From contig WRJA01000001.1 in assembly GCA_009782435.1 (NCBI GenBank), forward strand, positions 26,374-90,373: a DNA stretch of 64,000 nucleotides, given 5' to 3'. Origin of the DNA: Oscillospiraceae bacterium (GTDB lineage: Bacteria > Bacillota > Clostridia > Oscillospirales > Oscillospiraceae). Within the stretch, counting starts at the first letter, position 1. Each line of letters begins with the position of its first letter. Below are positions 1-10,031 of this stretch, piece after piece. The notes under the pieces are model-generated. The model had not been told where the DNA came from, searched no databases, and was given only the letters and a program-made list of their open reading frames with translations. Made by a program: the position numbers and the translations under genes.

Positions 1-840
1 AAACCAAGCGATTTTCCGGACATTCATCCCGAGTTTGACATACGGCGCCACATTAGTCGGAGAGTCCTCTCCGTCTGTCTTTATATAATAACGCGATTTC
101 ACCATGTTCATCGCCTCGTTTTTCTTGAAACCGTCAGAGGATTTCATGGTAAAAAAAGCTTTGCTGTCAACATAGTCAAGGCGCGAGAAAATCTGCTCCA
201 AATCCATGGCATTATCCCGCGAGCCGTAGTATTCATATTCAATACCGGCTATTCCTTCCGTCAGGCCGGCAAACACCCACACGTTTTTGATGTTTTTTTC
301 AGGTATTTCCTCATACATAATGATTTTTTCCAGCTGTTTGACCCAATAAGGACCGAACTGCCCTTGAACTGCCGCCCAAGCGGGGTATTTGTCATCGTCC
401 AATTTCGCCAGACCGTCGACAGTGACGGCGATCATAAGGTCAGGGGTATCGTCTATCACTTCTCGGGAGAACAGACAATAATAATTGTCGCGGCCTGTCA
501 TACCGAGTCCGGCGCAATCGTCAAGATTACCTCCGGCAAAAGCGATAACGTCTTTCAAGAGCGGTCCTGTCATTAAAAACTCCTCATACAGACCGGTCGT
601 GCGCCTGTAACTTGCGGCAAGCTCATATTGAGGCAACGTCCTAAGCTCAGCGACGGTAATTTCCGCTATACCGCCGCCGAGCTCCCGCAGACCCTCTATT
701 TGTATCGTCAAGGCTTCATAAGCCGGATCACCGCTGTCCGTGACATGTGATCTGCCCGCTGCCGGCGCACCGCAGGCAACTGACAAAAGCGCGGCGCACA
801 CCGTTCCTGTAATAAGCAAAAAGAACTTAATGTTTTTCAT
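1..840 (-). CDS. Lipoprotein with molybdopterin-dependent-oxidoreductase-like (SUOX fold) domain, C-terminus truncated by window edge
   Basis: Not in ORF track because it is open at the window edge. Translating the reverse complement from ATG at 840 gives MKNIKFFLLITGTVCAALLSVACGAPAAG... (lipobox SVAC), open through position 1; contains LPQYEL..YRRTTG..TGPLLKDVIAFAG, reminiscent of the oxidoreductase molybdopterin-binding fold. Confidence 0.75.
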   Translation of the reverse strand, partial: MKNIKFFLLITGTVCAALLSVACGAPAAGRSHVTDSGDPAYEALTIQIEGLRELGGGIAEITVAELRTLPQYELAASYRRTTGLYEEFLMTGPLLKDVIAFAGGNLDDCAGLGMTGRDNYYCLFSREVIDDTPDLMIAVTVDGLAKLDDDKYPAWAAVQGQFGPYWVKQLEKIIMYEEIPEKNIKNVWVFAGLTEGIAGIEYEYYGSRDNAMDLEQIFSRLDYVDSKAFFTMKSSDGFKKNEAMNMVKSRYYIKTDGEDSPTNVAPYVKLGMNVRKIAWF

Positions 841-855
841 TGCGGCCTCCGGCGG

Positions 856-1743
856 TTAATCCTGCGGCGTGAATTCAAAGACGGCGATCTCGCTGTCTGT
901 TTTACCGTAACCGATAACGATCGCTTTGATCACGGTCGGCCCCGGCACGGGAATGGGGACATTGAGTTCCGGCCGGTATGTACTCGGGTTATACATAGGC
1001 GATAATGCCGTGGGATCGCTGCCGTCTAAAGTAAAGTGCAGCTTAACAAGTCCGTAATCGGGGTGCTGCAGCTTAACGGTTTCACCTTCGGCGATCGGGC
1101 CCGGCAAAGGAAAGGTCGAAGCCGGCGGCCACTTTTCACAGGGAGCGTCTGAAATTACGATCTCGGAAATATTTTCAACAAACGCGGGGTTTGTATGTTC
1201 GAAAGGATCGGTCTGTCCTATAAAGAGACACGGGCCCTCCTCCCTCACAGACGTCAAATCGTCCGAACCCTCGCGCCAACGATATGCGATTATTGGTAAA
1301 ACCGGCTCGGCGTCTTCCCCGTTTTCATTCACATTCGGATAAAAATACCTCGTTGAAAACAACTGCTCCGCCGTCAGACTGACCTCATATCCGTCCTCAC
1401 CGCGGAATGTGACCATTTGCGCGGTCCCGTATACGCCCGCCTCCGTCAAAATATCCGTTACGCTGTACCCCTCGGCAGCAAAAAAACGTGTCGACGGCCA
1501 ATTATTCACGGTTGAGTAAACATGAGAAAAAGACACGATCTGCGCATTTTTGAGTTCCGCATACGTAAAACTGAAGATCTCCGATCCGTCCGTGCTGACA
1601 ACGCGTATACGCCGGTCGTCGTTTTCGGTAAAATCCGGCGCTTCGGAAACCGCATACCCGGGCGCATCGTCCGGTAAAGCGCCGGGCGCGCATGCCGACA
1701 ATAACAGCACAAAAACCGGGAGAATAAATTTGACTTTCAGCAT
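856..1743 (-). CDS. Lipoprotein: SUOX/molybdopterin-fold-like domain plus chitobiase/hexosaminidase C-terminal-like (CHB_HEX_C) domain
   Basis: Lipobox LLLSAC; VYSTVNNWPS...EGYSVTDILTEAG...FRGEDGYEVSLT; C-terminal HFTLDGSDPTALSPMYNPS...VIKAIVIGYGKTDSE. Confidence 0.75.
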   Translation of the reverse strand: MLKVKFILPVFVLLLSACAPGALPDDAPGYAVSEAPDFTENDDRRIRVVSTDGSEIFSFTYAELKNAQIVSFSHVYSTVNNWPSTRFFAAEGYSVTDILTEAGVYGTAQMVTFRGEDGYEVSLTAEQLFSTRYFYPNVNENGEDAEPVLPIIAYRWREGSDDLTSVREEGPCLFIGQTDPFEHTNPAFVENISEIVISDAPCEKWPPASTFPLPGPIAEGETVKLQHPDYGLVKLHFTLDGSDPTALSPMYNPSTYRPELNVPIPVPGPTVIKAIVIGYGKTDSEIAVFEFTPQD

Positions 1744-1745
1744 TG

Positions 1746-2675
1746 TTACCTCATTATAACGGTTTTGTCAAACGGCTCATGGTTTCCGTTACAGGCCGTG
1801 ACCCTCAGTTCCCGGGCAGAAGCCGTTACTGACAGATAATTCGGAGCGTCGCCTAAAGACGTAATATAATCACGCTCCGCCGCCGCATATGATTCTTTTG
1901 CACCTGAAGCCGCCATTATTTGGATGATACCCGGACCGTATTTCGACACGTTATCCCCGTGCATCGGGAAACTGCGGGAATAGACGTGCTGATGACCGCA
2001 CAATATCAGATCGACCCCGTGTTCCTCCAAAACCGGCAGAAAATACTCACGCATGGTTTCAGCCCTCTGCGTGTCCTTCGGGTTGTCCGTAACCGGCCAC
2101 ACGGGATGGTGCATCACCGCGATACGCCAATCGGCAAGTATTGCCGCTTTATCGGACAGATCATTTCGCAGCCGGTCGATATCCGTTTTATTTGCGGCTC
2201 CCATGATATTGCTGTCCAAAACGATAAAAAACACCCCGTCCCGGCTGAAGGAATAAAAAAAACCCTCTCCCGGTGCTTCCGGCGCGTAAGACGGATAGTC
2301 GAACTGTTCTGCCAACAGGGGATAATTGTCGTGATTTCCCGGCGCCGCGGCAATTAAAGGACCCGAAAGCAACTCCGCGGCCGCTTTTTTGAAATCCCGC
2401 CATTCCCCGGCGTCTCCGCCGTCGTTGACCGTATCCCCGCCGAAAATGACAAGCTCCGGGGAAAAACGCGCGACAGCTTCCGAAATCAGCGCCCCGACCC
2501 CGGAATAGTCTCCGGTCTCCGGTTCGGCCTGTGTATCGCTGAAAAACAAAAAAGTAATTTCATTTTGTTCCGTCTGTTCCGGCAATGAACGGGCAGTCTC
2601 GCGGTCGCAGCCGAACGCAACCGGCAAACATAATATCGACAGCGCGATAACTGCGCGGCGTATCATATGTATCAT
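1746..2675 (-). CDS. Calcineurin-like metallophosphoesterase lipoprotein
   Basis: Lipobox PVAFGC; FFSDTQ, GGDTVNDGG, PGNHDNY, MHHPVWP, CGHQHVYSR motifs. Confidence 0.92.
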   Translation of the reverse strand: MIHMIRRAVIALSILCLPVAFGCDRETARSLPEQTEQNEITFLFFSDTQAEPETGDYSGVGALISEAVARFSPELVIFGGDTVNDGGDAGEWRDFKKAAAELLSGPLIAAAPGNHDNYPLLAEQFDYPSYAPEAPGEGFFYSFSRDGVFFIVLDSNIMGAANKTDIDRLRNDLSDKAAILADWRIAVMHHPVWPVTDNPKDTQRAETMREYFLPVLEEHGVDLILCGHQHVYSRSFPMHGDNVSKYGPGIIQIMAASGAKESYAAAERDYITSLGDAPNYLSVTASARELRVTACNGNHEPFDKTVIMR

Positions 2676-3757
2676 TACTGCTCCACGATATAGTCAAATG
2701 TTACGGTTTGGCTTTTATCCTTTCCGAAGCCGGCGGCAAAAGCTTTGACTGTAACGCTTTCCGTCAGTGTGAGCGGGACATTGAGCTGCGGCTGAAAATA
2801 GCTTGCGGAAGGGTTATAAACAGAGCTGAGATAATCCGGTTCACTGCCGTCTTGAGTGTAATATATGCGAACACTGTCCATATTTTCATGTAAAAACATG
2901 AGCTCCGTCCCGGCGGAGACCGGACCGGTATCCGGCACGGAAACTTCCGGCGCCGCCCAACTGCCCGCCGGTACGGTCGAAACCTCGATTTTACTGAGGT
3001 CTTTGACAAATGACGCTGTATTCACTTCCCACGGGCCGCTTTGTCCGAAAAACGGGCGGATGTTTTCCCGTCTCGCTTTTCCGGCGTCTCCCCAGACCCA
3101 CGCGATGACCGGTTCGACCGGAAACGCTCCGCTGCTGCCGAAAGCGCCGTGGTTCGCAAATGAATACCGCGTGCCGAAAATCTGCTCGTACGTCAGCACC
3201 GCGTAATACCCGTCTGTTGACATAAACTTAAAACTTACCGCGTTATCTTTTATTCCGGCTTGCTGCAGGAAATAAGGAAGCGAAACGCCGCCGGCTTCCA
3301 TTTGACCGAAGCTCGGCCAGTTGTTTGTCGTTGAATAGACAAATTCACGGTAGCCATCTGACATAGCTTCCAATTGGACAAATGACCAAGCTGTTTCGCC
3401 TTTTGTCCCTTCACCGCTGACGGTCAGGATGACAGGGCCGGAAGACGCCGCGGCCGGAGTTTCAGCGAAACCGGTTCCCTCCGGCTTTTCTCCCTGTTTC
3501 GAGTCCCCGGCCGGGCGCGGAGTTACGGAAACTTCGGCTGCTGTTTCATCGGAACCCGATATCGTTTCACCGGTTTCGCGGAATGTATTCGCTTGTTTTT
3601 CTGTTAAGACCGAGCTTTCACCAAGCTCGGAAACATCGCCGGCCGGCGTTTCCGGAACGGTAAGCGCCGGCATTGTTTGGACAGACGAACAAGCCGCGCC
3701 GCATAATAATATTATTATGATAAGCGGTATCACCGATCGCTTATTTGCAGTATTCAT
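2675..3757 (-). CDS. Lipoprotein, paralog of 856..1743 (SUOX-fold-like plus CHB_HEX_C-like)
   Basis: LLCGAAC lipobox; Thr/Glu/Pro-rich linker; FVYSTTNNWPSFG...STDGYYAVLTYEQIFGTRY and YYTQDGSEPDYLSSVYNPS parallel 856..1743. Confidence 0.75.
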   Translation of the reverse strand: MNTANKRSVIPLIIIILLCGAACSSVQTMPALTVPETPAGDVSELGESSVLTEKQANTFRETGETISGSDETAAEVSVTPRPAGDSKQGEKPEGTGFAETPAAASSGPVILTVSGEGTKGETAWSFVQLEAMSDGYREFVYSTTNNWPSFGQMEAGGVSLPYFLQQAGIKDNAVSFKFMSTDGYYAVLTYEQIFGTRYSFANHGAFGSSGAFPVEPVIAWVWGDAGKARRENIRPFFGQSGPWEVNTASFVKDLSKIEVSTVPAGSWAAPEVSVPDTGPVSAGTELMFLHENMDSVRIYYTQDGSEPDYLSSVYNPSASYFQPQLNVPLTLTESVTVKAFAAGFGKDKSQTVTFDYIVEQ

Positions 3758-3826
3758 GACTTGACGCTTATTCCTTCATAATTCTTTACTGAAAGCACAT
3801 TATGAACCGGCGAATTTTTTCATATA

Positions 3827-4732
3827 TCAAGGATGCGCCGCGGAGCGCTCCCTGCCCGAGAAGAAAATCGCTATCGTGCCCGGACCCGCGTGAGAGCCGA
3901 TGACGGGGCCTATATAGCTTGTTATGATGGTTTTCGTGCCGAAGCGCGACTTGAGCATCTCTTTGATCTTTTCAGCCGTGTCCGGGCAGTCGGAATGTGA
4001 TATGAAAATGGGATCGTTTTTCGTATCGTCGGCGATCTCGGCGGCTTCGTCGATCAAAACGGACAGCGCGTTTTCCCGTCCTCTTACTTTTTTTAAAACA
4101 ATGAGCCGGCCCATTTCATCGACGGTAATTATCGGTTTGAGATTCAAAACGTTGCCTACGAAAGCCGCCGGCGCGTTCAGCCGGCCGCCGCGCTTTAAAA
4201 ACTGAAGATCGTCCAAGGTGACGCGGCCGTGTATTTTCATGCGGATTTCTTTCATATATTCAACAAGCTCTTCATAGAGCGCGCCGGCTTTTTTCTTTAA
4301 TGCGGCTTTATACAGATACAAACCCTCGCCCATGGACGCCGTCAGGGAATCTATCACGGTTATTTTTCTCTTATTGAATTCGGTGAGCAGCCGGCCGGCC
4401 GCGCTGACAGCTTGCTCGAAGGTACCGCTCAAGCCGCTTGAAAAGGCCAAAAAGATGATATCTTTTTCCGCCTTGAGGTGCGGCGAAAAAAACTCGATAA
4501 AACGGCTTTCGTTGATCTGTGATGTTGTCGGCGTTTTGCCGGAGCGCATGAGATCGTAAAACTCCTTCGCGCTCGGGGATACTCTTCCGTCTTCGGACAC
4601 TTTTCCCCAAACGTCGTCATAATCCTCGCCGTCTATGATATATGACAGCGGCACGATCTCCACTCCCAGTTCGTCCGCCATGCCCGGCGGCAGGTCTGTC
4701 GTTGAATCTGACATCAACACATAGTCTGACAT
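3827..4732 (-). CDS. DegV family fatty-acid-binding protein
   Basis: MSDYVLMSDSTTDLPPGMADELGVEIVPL, GKTPTTSQ, FLAFSSGLSGTF, HGRVTLDDLQFLKRGGRL, GPVIGSHAGPGT. Confidence 0.93.
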   Translation of the reverse strand: MSDYVLMSDSTTDLPPGMADELGVEIVPLSYIIDGEDYDDVWGKVSEDGRVSPSAKEFYDLMRSGKTPTTSQINESRFIEFFSPHLKAEKDIIFLAFSSGLSGTFEQAVSAAGRLLTEFNKRKITVIDSLTASMGEGLYLYKAALKKKAGALYEELVEYMKEIRMKIHGRVTLDDLQFLKRGGRLNAPAAFVGNVLNLKPIITVDEMGRLIVLKKVRGRENALSVLIDEAAEIADDTKNDPIFISHSDCPDTAEKIKEMLKSRFGTKTIITSYIGPVIGSHAGPGTIAIFFSGRERSAAHP

Positions 4733-4786
4733 AAAGTTAACCTCGTAATATATTTTTTTATCCGGTTACCGGATACGGTAAGTCTG

Positions 4787-6229
4787 TCAAGTCTTTTTCC
4801 ACGCGGCGGGGGTAAACAATACCAATACGGGGATGATCTCAAGCCGGCCCGCCACCATGTTAAACGAGAGTATTATCTTTGATAATACAGAGAATTCATA
4901 ATAGCTGCCGGCTGCGCCAATGAGTCCGAATTCCGGCCCTATGTTGTTAAGCGACGCGAAAACCGCTTCCGCGCTTGTCAGTATATCCTTGCTGTCTGCG
5001 GCAATGAGCGCCGTCGACGGCAGCAGAATCGCAAAATACAGGAAGAAAAACAAAGCGGCTTTCGAAACGATCTCCGGATTTATCTTTTTCCCGTTGAGCT
5101 TAACTGTCTTGACGCTATCGGGATGGAATACCTTATGCAGTTCGACTTTGACCATTTTAAAAAGCAAAAGGCCCCTGACTATCTTGATCCCTCCGCCGGT
5201 GGAGCCCGCGCAGCTTCCCGTAAACATCAGGAATATCAAAAGAATCTGGCTCATAGCCGGCCAAAGGCTGAAATTCGCGTCTATAAACCCCGTCGTCGAT
5301 ACGGCGGCTGAAACCTGAAACGCCGTATATCTGAGCGCTTTGAGAAAACCGCCGTAGATACCCGAGGTGTTTATCGTTATGATTATAACACAGACAAAAG
5401 CCATGCCGAGATAGAGTCTCAATTCCTCGTCTTTTACGAGTTTTTTCAAATCTCCGGCAAACGGGAGATAATACAGTGAAAAACTGATCCCGAACAGGAA
5501 CATAAACACCGTGAGTATTATTTCAGCTGAGGCGTTGCCGAAAGCTCCGACGCTCGCATTCTTGTTTGAAACCCCGCCGGTCCCGGCTGTCGAAAAAGTG
5601 CTTATCAAACTGTCGAAGACCGAAAGGCCCGAAATCAAAAGAAGTATAAAAAGCACGGCGGTCATCACAAAGTATATGGTATATATTATCTTGGCGGTCT
5701 CTCTTATCCCGGGAACGATCTTGTGCGGCGAGGGTCCCGTTAACTCAGCCCTTAGAATATTGACCGACGACGCGTGTATCGACGGCATCAGCGCCGGTAT
5801 CAGCAGCAGTATCCCCAATCCGCCCATCCATTGCGACATGCTCCGCCAAAACAAAATACCCTCAGGCATTATCTCAACGTCGATAAGAATCGTGGCGCCG
5901 GTCGTTGTGAACCCCGAAACGGATTCAAAAACGCAGTCTATAACGCTGCTGAAGCAGCCCGAAAAATAATACGGCAGAGCGCCGAAGCACGATATGATTA
6001 TCCATGAAAGAGCGGTGGCCGTGAAGGCGTCTCTTGTTCTTATTTTATTATCCTTCGGTTTTACCGAGGACGCCGAGGCTCCGGCAACGGCCGTGATCAA
6101 AAGAGAAAAAATAAAAGCCGTGTGATCCCCTCTGCCGTAAATCAGCGAAACGAGCAGCGGAAAAAACATAAACAACGCTTCAATTATCAGTATGTTTCCG
6201 ATTAGTTTAATGACCAGTCTGCTGTTCAT
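4787..6229 (-). CDS. trkH: TrkH family potassium uptake protein
   Basis: Multi-TM; ESVSGFTTTGAT, FSTAGTGGVS, SAAVSTTGF, TGSCAGSTGGGIKIVR filter/loop motifs. Confidence 0.95.
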   Translation of the reverse strand: MNSRLVIKLIGNILIIEALFMFFPLLVSLIYGRGDHTAFIFSLLITAVAGASASSVKPKDNKIRTRDAFTATALSWIIISCFGALPYYFSGCFSSVIDCVFESVSGFTTTGATILIDVEIMPEGILFWRSMSQWMGGLGILLLIPALMPSIHASSVNILRAELTGPSPHKIVPGIRETAKIIYTIYFVMTAVLFILLLISGLSVFDSLISTFSTAGTGGVSNKNASVGAFGNASAEIILTVFMFLFGISFSLYYLPFAGDLKKLVKDEELRLYLGMAFVCVIIITINTSGIYGGFLKALRYTAFQVSAAVSTTGFIDANFSLWPAMSQILLIFLMFTGSCAGSTGGGIKIVRGLLLFKMVKVELHKVFHPDSVKTVKLNGKKINPEIVSKAALFFFLYFAILLPSTALIAADSKDILTSAEAVFASLNNIGPEFGLIGAAGSYYEFSVLSKIILSFNMVAGRLEIIPVLVLFTPAAWKKT

Positions 6230-6306
6230 TTCCGGTTAGAGCCGTCCTTACTCTCGGTCCGGCCGATCATATAACGTCCCCGCCCCGCGGCAGCGTATCA
6301 TATCGG

Positions 6307-7695
6307 TCAAGCCGGCTGCATTATACCGGCAAAATCATGAATATCACCGGTTTTGGCTATGACTATCACTTTGTCGCCTTTTTGCATCCTTGTTTCACCC
6401 GAAGGGATTATGATCTCATTATTCCTGTTGATACAGCCCAGCAGTATACCTTTTTTCAGTTTCAAGTCCTTGATCGGCACATTGAGGTATCTTGCCTCTC
6501 CGGTCAAATGAAATTCCGCGGCTTCAACGTTTCCGTCTTCCCCGGCGTATATCTTGCGCATCATCCTGACATTGCCCCCGAGAGCGCCGGCCAAGCCCTT
6601 GACATAGCGGACTGCATAATCCGACGCTATGCTTTGCGGGTCAATAATGCTGTTCAGCCCGAGACTTTTCACCATACCCCGGTCGATTCGGTTGACCTTA
6701 GTTATCACCTTTTTTACGTTCAGCCGTAAAGCGTAAAGCGAAATGATGACATTTTCCTCATCTCTGTCCGTGAGGCAAATGAACGCGTCCGCCTTATCAA
6801 CATCCTCAGATGTGAGGATGTTTTCATTTGTGCCGTCGCCGTGTATGATCAGACAGCGGCGATTGATCTCGGAAAGAGTCTCAAACAGTTCTTCGCATTT
6901 CTCCATGTTCTTTTCAATTATCTTGATATTCGGTTTTAAATTGTGCGTATCCAAAAGCTCGGCGAGATAATGCGTGATCTTTCCTCCGCCTACGATCACC
7001 ACTTCCTGCATTTTTCTCGGTTTTTCTCTTATGATCGTAAAAAAGCTCATGATCTCGGACGGTCGTCCCAATACTCTGATAACATCGGAGCCCTCAAGAA
7101 TAAAATCGCCGTTCGGTATCATCGCGTTATTGTTTCTTTCAACGACCGCGAGCAAAATACCCATATCCTTGCGAAAAATCTCTGACACGCGTTTGCCGAC
7201 AAAAAAATCAGGCGTTTCCGAAACTCTCAGAGAAACAAGCTCCACCATACCGCTAATAAAAGTGTCGATGCCGTCGGCGGTCCGGTATCTCAAAAGCCTT
7301 GATATCTCCCTTGCCGTTTGCAGGTCGGGATTGATGACGCCGTCGATTCCCAAATCGTTCCAAAGCTTGTTGTATTCAAAGGCGTATTCCGGTTTTCTGA
7401 GTCTCGCGACCGCTCGCCTCGTGCCGAGGCGCTTTGACATGATGCAGCACAGAATATTCACCTCGTCTACGCCTGTCGCGGCTACGATAAGATCCGCGCT
7501 TTTCGCTCCGGCTTCAACAAGCGTTTTCTCATAAAGCCCGCTGCCCGTAACGGTCTTTATGTCCAAGGCTTCGACCGCGCCGGCAAAAACACTGCGGTCG
7601 TTGTCCACAACGACCACATGAACGCCCTTTTCCTCTGATAAAGCCCGCGCGATCGTATAGCCTATTTTTCCGCACCCGACAACGATTATCTTCAT
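6307..7695 (-). CDS. trkA: Trk system potassium transporter TrkA
   Basis: MKIIVVGCGKIGYTIARAL and second EVVIVGGGKITHYLAELL (two RCK/TrkA-N domains). ORF track starts at 7791, but the family N-terminus begins at ATG 7695. Confidence 0.94.
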   Translation of the reverse strand: MKIIVVGCGKIGYTIARALSEEKGVHVVVVDNDRSVFAGAVEALDIKTVTGSGLYEKTLVEAGAKSADLIVAATGVDEVNILCCIMSKRLGTRRAVARLRKPEYAFEYNKLWNDLGIDGVINPDLQTAREISRLLRYRTADGIDTFISGMVELVSLRVSETPDFFVGKRVSEIFRKDMGILLAVVERNNNAMIPNGDFILEGSDVIRVLGRPSEIMSFFTIIREKPRKMQEVVIVGGGKITHYLAELLDTHNLKPNIKIIEKNMEKCEELFETLSEINRRCLIIHGDGTNENILTSEDVDKADAFICLTDRDEENVIISLYALRLNVKKVITKVNRIDRGMVKSLGLNSIIDPQSIASDYAVRYVKGLAGALGGNVRMMRKIYAGEDGNVEAAEFHLTGEARYLNVPIKDLKLKKGILLGCINRNNEIIIPSGETRMQKGDKVIVIAKTGDIHDFAGIMQPA

Positions 7696-7995
7696 GATCA
7701 AATTCTCCGTTTTGATATCCGCGTTAAGGCTTTGTTTTACCTTATGTGCCGCCGCGCCGAAAAAAATAAAGAGCTTATAAAAGCTCCCCACCCTAAAGCC
7801 GTAAACTTGAGCAGCCGAATCGCCCGACTGTCAACCGGTAAACAATAATTAAATTTTCTGTATTATAACGCGCGCTCCCCGCGATGTCAACCTTGATTTA
7901 TTGATTTACCCGGGTATCCGGGGTAGCGGGACGGCGCCGGCGCGCGATCACTCTCATGCGCATGTCGCCGGACTGAGGTTTTTCGCGGGGACGCC

Positions 7996-9582
7996 CTAAA
8001 GAGAGTAGCATTTGACTTCCGCGCCTTCCTTTGTGAACTGACAAGCCGACACGGCGTCGTGAACATAGTATGACACATTGGACATTATTATCTTGGTCCC
8101 CTCGTGTATGGTGTTTTTGACCACTATCTTCCCCGAACTGTCCGTCTCGATCTCCGCTTTAAGACGGATATAGCTTTTCATCAGCTCCTCCACTTCGGCG
8201 TTTGTCCTTTCCAGTCGGGTCGAAATGCCCGGAGGCGCCGACTGCTTCGCATGTCCCCGGTCCGCTTCGGCCGCCTCTCCCGCTATCTGACGCAGTCTTC
8301 TCTGCTCGGTCCTCTTTTCGACGAGCAGTTTTTCAAGCTCATGATACTCATCCATGAGGGTCCGGTCAGGTCCGGTCTCAAGCAGAGTGTGCGCGCCCGA
8401 CGTGGCGGACCCCACGACCTTCACGGATATAAGAGCAGTCGCTTTTAATTCCCCTCCGCTGACATACCCGGGATTAAAGTCCGCCAGTATGCTGCTTTTT
8501 GCAAATACTTTGCTGTGCAGTATGCTGTTGGCCGAGATGTTGCCTCCCGAGACGACCGTACACATTTGAATGAACTTCGACACTATGTCTCCGCCGGCGT
8601 TAAGGCGGCCTTTGGCCTCTCCGTGCACTCCTTTCGCCAGAATGATCTTTCCGCCCGCTGTCAGGAACGCGGCCTCCATAATGCCGCTAACATATATATC
8701 GCCCGTAGCCTTAACGGAATATCCGGCCAGCACATCACCCTTTACCAAGACTGTGCCGTCATAATCTACGTCACCGGTACCCGGTCCCACATCTCCTTTT
8801 ACTGTATAAACATTGTTGACTGTTATCTTTCCCGACTGCATTTCCACATGTCCGGAGACTTTTGCGGTAAGCACGCACTCGTCTTCGGAGATTTCCGTGT
8901 TGTTACCGTATTTCAGTCGCAGTCTGAGAGGTTTTGCCGACGGTATTTTAACGCCCGGGACATTAATTCCGGGCTGCCCGTCATAAGCCGGCGTCAGGAC
9001 GGCCAAAACATCACCGGCTGAGACCTGATTGAGAAGATTTAACTGGTGGAAGTCGATATTACCGTCATCGTCCGTCTCCGGCCGAAAATCATTGTCAGTA
9101 TCAAAATGGTATTCAATAACAGCGTCCCTGCTCTGCTCCGGCGGGGTGCCCTCCGCTACCGGAAAATCGGTGCAGTAACTCCTGTTTTGCAGCCAATTGT
9201 CAACAGCCTCGTCAATGATCCCGTGTTTTACCCCGGCGACGGAAAGCTTTTCAATGAACTCGTTTTTGCCGAGTTTTTTCCCATCGTTTGATTCCGGATA
9301 GACTCTCACGAAAGCTTTCATCTTATCTTCCGACATTTTCACCGAAATGCTCTCGTCGACCGGCGGAATGATAATGTCGCTCAATTTGATCTCGGTCTGT
9401 CCCGATATGTGCGCCAAAGCATTTTTTAATGCCTCTTTATCTATCCGTTCGATTTTGGTTTTAGCCAAATAAAGATTGATTTCAAGAAATGATACCGGAT
9501 CTCCGCCGTCCGACTGCGGATATACAGTCAGATACAGCCCGTCGTTTGTAGTATTGAGTTTAAAATAAGCATTTTGACGCAT
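7996..9582 (-). CDS. FapA (DUF342) family protein
   Basis: Polymer-forming repeat-like VKGDVGPGTGDVDYDGTVLVKGDVLAGYSVKATGDIYVSGIMEAA..., C-terminal coiled coil. Confidence 0.88.
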   Translation of the reverse strand: MRQNAYFKLNTTNDGLYLTVYPQSDGGDPVSFLEINLYLAKTKIERIDKEALKNALAHISGQTEIKLSDIIIPPVDESISVKMSEDKMKAFVRVYPESNDGKKLGKNEFIEKLSVAGVKHGIIDEAVDNWLQNRSYCTDFPVAEGTPPEQSRDAVIEYHFDTDNDFRPETDDDGNIDFHQLNLLNQVSAGDVLAVLTPAYDGQPGINVPGVKIPSAKPLRLRLKYGNNTEISEDECVLTAKVSGHVEMQSGKITVNNVYTVKGDVGPGTGDVDYDGTVLVKGDVLAGYSVKATGDIYVSGIMEAAFLTAGGKIILAKGVHGEAKGRLNAGGDIVSKFIQMCTVVSGGNISANSILHSKVFAKSSILADFNPGYVSGGELKATALISVKVVGSATSGAHTLLETGPDRTLMDEYHELEKLLVEKRTEQRRLRQIAGEAAEADRGHAKQSAPPGISTRLERTNAEVEELMKSYIRLKAEIETDSSGKIVVKNTIHEGTKIIMSNVSYYVHDAVSACQFTKEGAEVKCYSL

Positions 9583-9633
9583 AACTCAAAATCACTCCTT
9601 ACGCTGCAGTTGTTACGCGGAAAAGCATGCGCT

Positions 9634-10002
9634 TCATTGAGCGCCGGACAATATGTCGGATACGATCTGTAAAAGCAGCTCCTTTTCAAAGGGTTTTTGC
9701 AGAAATTCAAAGGCTCCGAGGATAAGCGCCTCCGAAATCTTGCTGTTTTGCGCCGACGCTGAAAGCATGATGACCTTTGCGTTCGGATCGATCTCAAGAA
9801 TTCTTTCCAAAGTTTCGATTCCGTCCATAACAGGCATCGTAATATCCAATGTCGTTATGTCCGGTCGCAATTCCTTAAATTTTTCAAACCCTTCAGCGCC
9901 GTCCGACGCATCGCCGACAATCGTATGCCCCGCTTCCTCCAACGCTTCCCGCACTATGAATCTTGATAATTCCGAATCGTCGATAATAAGAAACCTTGCC
10001 AC
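9634..10002 (-). CDS. CheY-like single-domain response regulator
   Basis: FLIIDDSEL, TTLDITMPVMDGIE, VIMLSASAQ, FLQKPF receiver signature. Confidence 0.95.
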   Translation of the reverse strand: MARFLIIDDSELSRFIVREALEEAGHTIVGDASDGAEGFEKFKELRPDITTLDITMPVMDGIETLERILEIDPNAKVIMLSASAQNSKISEALILGAFEFLQKPFEKELLLQIVSDILSGAQ

Positions 10003-10031
10003 TTTGCCTTTCCCCTTTCCCAGGTTTGCTG

